Assembly (NCBI GenBank): GCA_029204225.1
Contig: CM055105.1
Span: 16,067,353-16,131,352 of the forward strand
Reading direction: 5' to 3'
Origin: Diphasiastrum complanatum
Taxonomy: Eukaryota; Streptophyta; Lycopodiopsida; Lycopodiales; Lycopodiaceae
Length of the DNA: 64,000 nt
The notes under the pieces are model-generated. The model saw nothing but the letters and a program-made list of their open reading frames with translations, had not been told where the DNA came from and did no database searches. This document shows, piece after piece, positions 36,001-45,700 of this stretch (within the stretch, counting starts at the first letter, position 1; each line of letters begins with the position of its first letter). The position numbers and the translations under genes are program-made.

Positions 36001-39000
36001 AATTAGATAAATGTAGAATAGCCTTTAAATTTAGCACGACCTCAACTATTTATAGTGGTCCTTCGTGCTTCTAGTAGGAGTTTGGGGCCTTATTTGGCTA
36101 AATTTGGATTTCCAAAAATTAAAGCCCACTATTAACAAAGATAGTGTGGGTGTTTTCTGGCCTCCTTGATTAGAAACTCCATGGTAAAAACGTGATCCAA
36201 TGTTGAGTGATGTGCTCTGAAACCAACATGCCCGATAGCATGTAAATGTCGCGACTTTGCCTCTCTACTCATTATTATCTGGAGGATAGTCCCATAACAC
36301 TTAGCCATAATGTGTCCAATCATGATGGTGTGGTCGTTTTCTGGTTTCATGGTATCACTGCTCATGGATGGGGTATATAATGTCAGTGGACCAAGAGGGA
36401 GGAAAGCTTGTAGTGATTAATGTACTAAGTTGGTAATGACTAGGGCTAAGACGTCTACAATGTGGGTAAGTCACTCGGCTTCAAGGTTCTCAATATCTCT
36501 AGCATGGTTATATTTTAGCTTATCAATAGCTTCATGAAACATCCGTCTTGTGAATAGGGAGAACGATCAAGGCCGGGTAGGGATTAGGATGGATGTAGTG
36601 GGCACATTATGTAAGGTCGTTGCATATTGGGACCGTATGTAGAGAATTGTCAGTGGTGGTGGAGCATGAGGGAGGGATTTGCATCACAAAGAATCAAATG
36701 AGGAGCTGTACACTAGATTTAGAAGTCTCTTGTTCTCAGCTTCTATAGGCCCTCAGGCCTCTTCTTGTGGCGAACTGGAGTACGATACTGCTTTTTGATT
36801 TCTTAGAGAAGGTGTGGAAAGAAGAAGTGGATATGGGTGACTTGTTGGAGTTGCTTACATTCGTTGTCAAACCATATATTACATGGTAATGTAGCGTGGG
36901 AGGGCTTATAAGACTTAGAAGGGAATGACATTGAGGCAAGGGTATGGAGTGTGGATGATAGGACGGTAGGTTATGTATCCAAGAAATAGTCACAGGGCAT
37001 GTGGGACCATAAAGAGCAAAGGGAATCCTTGTGAAGTGGGGTGTATGATGGACCAAAGGTTTATCGTGGAAAGCTGTGAGTTTTTGGTGAGATTGAGGCT
37101 AGACGTAGATGGGATATGCTTAGTCAAAATGAAAGATGCGAGTGGTCGGACAGAGTGGTAGGAGATACATTGAAATCAAAGATGTGTGATATGAGATAGT
37201 GATTCCATGTGAAAACAAAACGTGTCAAGGTTTGCCAACATTTTATTCGAGAGAGGGCATAGAATGGCAAGATCGAGCTTGTGTATAGTAGCAGCAACAA
37301 TCAATCTATAGCGTTGTTCCTAATGACTGAAATCAATTGTATTCAAATTGAGGTCCTGATTTGTTCAATATTTTCAGAAGACAAGTCGAGCTTCTAAGAT
37401 CTAATCTCATAAATTTCTAAATTTTCTTGAAATTTTACTGAAAAATGAAGATTAAAAAGAAGCCCTGGTAATTTTGAGAAGAATTCACTAGTAGTTGTCA
37501 CTGCTAGGAGATTTGAATCTTAAAAGATTCCAATGTTTTGGCAATGGATCATTTTTTTGGTCAACTTGTACAATGTAACATAAACGTTCCGCAAAATTGT
37601 GAACTTGAATATATTTTTTAGTATACTTAATCATGAACACTCCACAAATTTTGATACCAATGAAGTATAGAAGACAATAAATGAAGAGACAATAGCATTT
37701 TCCTTCAAAGAAGGCTGAAGTACATCATATATGATCAATGACTAAAGCTTTACAAGGAATATCTCCCACAAAGAGTCATTAAAGAGAATTTCACTAGAAA
37801 ATAGTTGTTTATTGAGTTTCAGTGAGGGACAATCAGTTTTTTTGGAGGAAAATAATATTGGACTAGTTCTACTGAGGAGAAGATTCTTAATATATGCAAG
37901 TGTTGACATGAAAAAAAAAACCTTTAAGATGATAGGGTAAGTCAACGAAGCATGTTGACCAGGGAATGGGAATGGGTATGCCTGTCATCATGGTGACATA
38001 TAATCAAAAGCTGTTCATACACTTTAAGAACTTGAAATTTATAATAATTTGCGTTTCACAAGAAGACTCTATTTATGTAAGGGCACTGCCATAGAAACAT
38101 AATATATGCAAAGTACCTCCAGATTTTGCTCCTGCTTACTTTTCTAGTTTTTTGGGTCTTAAGAAAGACTGTCATCAGTGAAGGTGTTCCCAACCACTGT
38201 CGATGTTTTGGGAATTTGTTTCCTGGTCACGTTCCCAACTTCAGATTTCCAACAAGGACCAGGGTGGTAATGTGTGGCATGTCCAAAAACTGACGTTCCC
38301 TGGTGACTGGTCATTGCACGAAGGACATTTGATGCAGCCACTAACATATTTTTCTTGCAAAAGGAATAGGGATCTTTGTTTGCCCTTATTTATGCTAGTA
38401 CCCCACCTTGCTGCATAGTTTTGTTACTTCCCACCTTAGTAGGGTATCAAGTTACAGGCAACTCACACCAAAGAACATTTCAAATCACCTTACAAAAATT
38501 ATGAAATTTTTGCTCAACTGTAACTTCAGGACCCATACTTTAACCATATACCACATGGCTTTCATTGTATAAATTGTACTCTTGCTTAGTGTTTCAAATT
38601 TAGGCTTTTTGATTCTGGATTAGCGTAAGTCATGTTGCGATCTCCAAATAGCTGTCCGTTGCTAGAGCCCAGGTTCTTTCACTTTGGTGCTTCCAATCTA
38701 AGCACATTTTTGAGTAAAATGCTGGATTAACCTCAGTTACATTGTGGCCTCATTGATATACAGCCATTTAGTACCATTTCAGTGGATTGAGTCTCTTACC
38801 AAGGCTTTACTTTTGGGTGTATGCAGACCTTGATGAACTTGCTTGTAAAACCATCAACAGCAGTGGTTGATTATTTAACACATATAACAGGACTATCCGC
38901 CGAAGATCTGGAGAACATAACTTGTAGTCAACTAGAGGCGCAGGTTCATTCTGGATCATAAATGTTGCTGTTTAGATTTGTTTTGAATTAAGTATCTAGT

Positions 39001-42000
39001 CTTATAGAACAGTATTTCGTCTTATAAAAATTATTTGCCTGATTGATGGCTGTAAGTTATTTTGCAGAATCAGGTGAGGAAATTACTGAAACCTGGAACA
39101 ATATTAATTGGTCACAGTCTTTATCACGACCTGAAAGGTACATAAGCAAACAGCTTTGCAGGACTAATGCCTCTGTATCTTTGAGCTAAAAGAATGTTCT
39201 ATCTTCCTACAACATTTGTGGCTTGTGTAGCGACAGTTTTTATATGCAAGTGTTTTGACTATCAAAGCAATGGAACATCCATGCAAACATTTCAAGTGCC
39301 ATACTTAAAAATGCTGTGTGTTGGAAACAACCAATGTTGACATGTTTCAAGTTCAGAAGATGGATTGGTTCTCGCATTGGCTAGATTATCTTTTGATGGC
39401 TGCAATTTTGAGCCTGAATCTTAACTTTTTAACTTTATGCTTATTTTTTATAGTTTGGTAACTGGTTGTATGGTCTACTTTAGTGGAATCCTTCAATAAG
39501 TGTTATATCTGACACTTGTATGTTGACTGATCCAATAGCACTGAAGATACATCACGACAGGGTCATAGACACCTCTCTTATCTTCAAGCATCACAAGAGA
39601 CCTGAGGGCTATAGTCCATCTCTTAGCAACCTTTGCAAGGTAACTAGAGTTCATGTTTTTGGATATTGCTCAAAGTTCGGAAGACAATTGCACCAATTGT
39701 CCTATTGTATATGTGCTGATTATAGCATTTTCTTGTCAACAGTTTTTTGATGAAGGTCCTGTCTAGTTCTGAGCACTTTATATTCAGGGTAGTCATGCAA
39801 AAGTGCCTGCAGTTGATGTTCGCCCTTCTGAAACTTTTCATATGCAACATTGTTATTCTGATCTCCAATGGTTGCACTTGATATGGTAGACTAGCAGAGT
39901 ACTGATTTTTGAACTATATACCGATCTCATTAAGGGTTGTTTTACCCTTGTTGACTTATGCCTAGCTATGCAGCATGAATTATTCTCCTTGATTATTTAT
40001 TATTTTCCTTTGGCATTAATTTCAAGATAAGCTTATGTGAGTGTGGCTTATTTCTTTGGAGAATTTGGTTTTGAAAAGCCATATACCGTGGTCTGGTGTG
40101 TTGTTTTTTAGTTTATCGATAGTGAGCATCAAAATTCACGAAGGTTCATACGTTAGCTTTAGTTGGGACTTGAAATCGATTTGTGATAGCAATCAAGGCT
40201 TTGCAATGTCTGGTTAAGTATTCGGTAAAGTGCAACCCAAATCGACAAAGTTGAGCAGAGATTTGTTCATGAATGAACTGAATTTTGTGTTGGGAGGAGC
40301 TCTAGGGTATTAGTCAATAATAGTTGGAAGATATTACTCATCTTGTAGGCTAGATTTATAAATAGTACTAGAATAAAAGAGGACTCTTGAGCAAGTTTCA
40401 AGGAAGGTCTTTTGCTATTGATGTGAGTAGATCTTAAGACCTGTTAGGGATTTAGTTCAGGTTAGTTCATACAATTCAATAAGGTTCTCATGGATGTCTG
40501 CTATCTTAGCGCCATTCTTGCTATTCTAGGCTTCGCTTTAATCAAATGATTTGCTTATACACATAGTAGCATTCAAATGTTTGAGTGCATTTATAACATT
40601 CGAATAAGAAGTTTCAAATGTTTGAAACATTTGAGGGATTGTTTTGGGTTTTGACTCGCTAAGATGAGCACACGTTGGGGGTTATATAAAAAAGGTGGAT
40701 GACTAAATATGTAAACTCAGCAATAAAAGGCATCATCTTGATGCAAAAAACCTCCGAGTCATTTCATACTGGGCCATATTTCATAAACAGTGTCACCAGC
40801 ACATGTGCATCAATATTGAACAAGAAACACTCAAAACAGAAAAATGCCCCAAAATACTGCATAAGAAACATGAACTATGATTTTGTACTGTTTTGGGCTC
40901 CTGTAAGTTGTGGACAAATATTGGGGCCCTTTGACCCTTGGGGCCCAAAAAAATTTATGTTTGAATTTGGACGTTTCAAACAAGTTTGAGTCAGCATGCA
41001 AACATGTTTGAATGCTACTATGCTGATAAGAATGTAAACAAGTAAGTCTAGATCTATAGCTTCTAAAGTTTATGGGCCCATATGGCATAGACCCATGACA
41101 GCTAGGATTCCTGATGCATATTTTGAGGACTCAGATTTTGAGCGAAGTAGTGAGAGCTCTTTGCTTGTGGAGGCCTCATGGGCTGCATTTGAGGTAGCAA
41201 CAAGCATAGGTACTTTTGGGAAGCCAACTGGATTTGCAAATAAGATTTCAAGGGAGTTGCACATTAAGGCCTGCAACATGGCCAATAGTGCTTGAAAAAC
41301 AGCTTAGAAATTTCATGGAGGCTGCATTGGCAACATGTGGGGCATTGACTCTAGTAGGAGATGTGTGAAAAATCCGTTTGAGGGTTGCACAAGTTTATAA
41401 GAGCTCTATGCTGAGTTAGTAGATCATACCAATGGCATCAGTGTTGCCTTAGAGCGAGCAAAAAAATTGGACAAGAGAGGTCTCTAGCTATGGAGATGGA
41501 AAATTCAAATGATGTTGAAAGAATAAGGAGTATGCTCAGTTGTAGGCACAAAATGCACCCTAACACAATCATATATGAGAAGAAGAGCTAAAGTTTGTAT
41601 AGCAGAAAAAGAAGAGTTTATCCCAACCTTGTAGATTCACCTCCAAGGGTGGTTAAAATTGCTATGACAACATGAGAAGCTGCAAGCAGTATATGAGACA
41701 AAAGATGTATGGCTTTACTTGTAAATTGATGTATGGCTTTCCATTTATTCTTCTTTGAAAACAATGCAACAGCTCTATTAGAATTAGAGGAAGTTTTCCT
41801 AATTTCGTCTTGTTGCAACATGGATATGACTCTCTATAATGTCAACTCTGGCTGTGTTGACATATCATAGTCTAGTTTTTGAAGCTATTTGGTAAACTCG
41901 ATAGCAAAGTCATGATGACATCAAAATCATCCACGAGAGAGCCTATTGAAGCCATTTGCTCTAAAATTGACCTGAAATTATTCACATTATTTTTCATAAG

Positions 42001-42669
42001 CTTTGATTCATCCATCTTGAACAAGAAGAATCTCTTTCTCAACAACAGTCTCAAACTTACATCTTTGACTTGTCAAGATGTCCCAAACGTCCTTAGAGCT
42101 ACTTGCTGTGCTAATATGAGAAATCTGAGAATCTCTAAAAGGCAATGCAATATTGGGAAGAGCTTTGCCATCTATTTGCCTCCATTTGGCAATAGCAGGT
42201 TGATCTAATTCTAGCTTAAAGCTTACCCCAGTAACAACATCCCATAGATCTTTGGTCTATAGGGCCATTCTGAGCTTAAATTTCCACATATGGAAATTAC
42301 CCCCATCATTTTTTTTAAATGATTGTGATGTCACATCCATGAATGATGGTATCAAAATGTAATGTCACAAAATAGATCCACAGATTGTGTGATACTAAGG
42401 TATCCACAATAATCAAGAATTAAAAATTGTCCCAAAAATGACCAAGAAAAATATCACATCATTAATTCTTGTGAATGTTGTGTGATTGAACAATTTTGGC
42501 GTAATAAATGCTTTTTAAAACGTTTGTTACTATCAGGCTGAAGTTTTTTTTTGCCAAGTTGTCAATGGATGTTTGCACTTTAAGAACTCATTGAAGTCTT
42601 GACTCAAAATGGCAGCATCATTACTCTATGACAAAACTTATAGTAGCTCGCTACTAGGCTTCCTTTTGT

Positions 42670-42724
<55 letters not shown>

Positions 42725-45700
42725 ACCTACCTTCAACTAGCCTATGTACTTACCCTACCTACTCACTTACCACACTTAGCTCACCTACCTAACTACTAGT
42801 CAACATCTACTAGTCAAAGATAGACACATGTACAAGGTCGAGGTAGGTTGTAGCAGGTCTAGATGTAGCTCGATATAGGCCCTATCATATTTGGGAAAAA
42901 ATACATAGGGGTCGATGTACAAACTTTTGGCCTGATTATTTAGTTTCTAGATCTTTATTAAACATTTGACAATATATTATTTACATGGAATGATATCCTC
43001 CTAACAAGTTTACATTGCTTGTATTGGGTTTCTTGGTCTACATGGGTGTGCACCACGTGCTATCGGGTTGTATGTTTTGGTAGTGACAACATTCTCATGG
43101 ACTTTCTTGATACAAATGATTTGGTTTTTGCATGGTACTAGTGAATTGTAATTCGAACTGCATTACTTTGATTCGAGTTCCTTAAACATTTTTTTTGGGG
43201 ACAATTTTCCCACTTTTTATGATTTTTTTTTTGAAATATTTAGGGTCTCGACTCTCGTTGAATCTTTTTAAATGCAAAAATTTGTATCCTTGTGTTGGGA
43301 GGCTATGACCATTATTATCGTGCCTATTTATGAAGCTCTTTCATTTATGTTGAGATCTATGCTATGCACTTCTTCATGTATGTTGATTATTGGGGTAGCA
43401 CGTATAAATTGTATGGCGTCATTCCATCAATCTTGGTATTGTATTTTTCAACATTTGTGTACATTTTTCCTCGAGTGTCTACATGTGCATTCTTCTCTCT
43501 ATTTTGTGCTTTGTAATTCTTCACTCAAAACATCCTCGTAACCAAGAAGACATCATGATGATCTATAGCCCCTACAACATGACCCATCTCATGGCACTCA
43601 ATAGTGCCTTGGCACATAGTCTTGGCGTGCAAGAATTCTAAAACCATAATGCCATCATGTTCCCACTTGTGTACCACACAACATAGCACACATAGTTGTT
43701 GTTACAAAACTCTAATTTTTAGGAGTTTTGTCCAATATACTTGTTGTGAGACACGATGCATAGACAACAATTTAAGCATGTCTTATACTTGATTTGCAAT
43801 AAAAATGCTCATATTAGTTGATGTTGATTGTAGGCTGTATTGGGCTTTGACTTTAGACAAGAAGGAAAACCACATAATTGTTTAGATGACGCAATCATCC
43901 CAATGCAACTTGTTCTTCACGAAATAGAGCATGGCCCAAGTGATCCATTGAGGATTATCATGCCAAAGGTAATGTTTCTTCAATGCTAATTCGATTGTTG
44001 TAGAATTTGTCCTTTGTAGATATAAATTTTATGTTTGGTGCTTGTGGTGGAAACACAATTGTGGGTAAATGATGGATCATCAAGCTCTTAGCTATTTGTG
44101 GATGGAAAAAAATTCAGCCCATAATGAATAGAAAAAACTATGCATTTTGGGAAAATTTTGATGTTTTAGGGATACTAAGTTCATTCCAACAACCATGTGC
44201 TAGCTTAGTTTTTCACTCTCACATAGGTGGGAGTAGGTGACACCACTACTAGTTGGCTCAAGCTTATTTGCTCTTCACAATTGTCAATGCATTGAATGTT
44301 TGTATCGAGGGTCGGTTTTTCTAATTGATGTAGCATTGTGAATCAGACAAGCGAGGAGAAAAATTCACAACTTTTCATACACAAAGTACCATCTTTCATT
44401 TCCACTTTTGATCTACGACAAATTTTTCCAATTGAGTACCAATGTGAAATTGAGGTGATTCTTGTTTGTCCTTTCCACCAATGGTTGGAGCATTATTGTA
44501 ATCGACGTGTGTTTCATTGGAATCATTAACTTGTAGACAACTTCTTAAAGCACTGTTTTGCAGCCTATCAACAGACGAAACTCTAAGATGGGAACAACTT
44601 TTGCAATGTTCAAATCAAGAGAAGAAGCAGATAGTGCATTTGATTTAGTGGATGGCAAGCTTGGGGAGGTGTGAATTTTTTTTTGTTCCTTATTTTGTGT
44701 TATACTTCCATGGGTTGTTGATTGATGTGAGTTATGCCTTAGCTTCTTGATATTGGTCTGATGCGTAGAGAAATACGATTGATACTAAATCAGTTTGGTG
44801 CATTGGCAAGCTAACTTCCTTGACTATGGCATTGTTTATTTTAGTGGATCGCAAGCTTGGGGAGCTATGGGGAAGTTGAGGTTCCTTATTTCATTTGATA
44901 ACCCCATAGATTGTGAAGCTTGTTGATAGTCATTAATAGGAAGTGACTTAATTGTTATCAAGCAATCTGTTAACTCACATAAATATGTCGTGCACAATGA
45001 CCACAAATAGAGAAGTATAGTAACCAGAATGTGGAACTAAAACAGATCAAAAGTGGAACAAGAATGGGACTCCAATCAATAGATGGAAGGAACAACATAA
45101 ATATCCACATAACAACCTGAAATCATTAGAAATTTGATTTTTGAAATATGAAATCAAATATTTTTTGAAAAAATTCAACTGGTATGTAAGTGTGAAATTT
45201 TCAACTTTGTTACTTAAAATCTCACGTATAGTATTCTTGGTATTGAGTTAAATCAAGTGATAATAATGTTTGTGCAAGGAACATGACAACCATGACCACG
45301 ACAACACACTCTTGACTTTGGAATGATGTTTCACAATCATGGTTAGTACGCTGTTGGGAAGGAATTCTAGTAAAGTCTTCTTGGACCCAAGAAGTTTGAG
45401 ATTCATGATATTCTAAAAAGAGCAAGAACATGTTCTGCTACCGCTATAATGTCATGTTGACTACATGATATGAAGGGTTGAGATAACTAGCTAAAGATGG
45501 GTTATGAGTTTCTTAAATGTAGAAGATTACTAATATGAAAGTAGTACATGATTTTTGAAATTTTTCTTGGCAAAGAATGTTGTGTGTTTCTAAGTAGTTG
45601 CCTTGATAACTTTCGTTAGTCACCTTTACTTAATCAATTTCTTACAAGATGCCTAAAGAGGAAAGAGGTTGACATTTTTTTTCTTCGACTTTCCTATAGC

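Larger units (their letters stand above)
39640..43833. other. 4.2-kb SDN intron with a Copia gag fragment and microsatellite
   Basis: Apart from the gag remnant at 41830-42305 and the (CT)n tract at 42672-42719, I see no recognisable feature. The region near 40560-40640 has repeated CATTCGAAT/TTTGAAACATT-like motifs. Confidence 0.4.
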
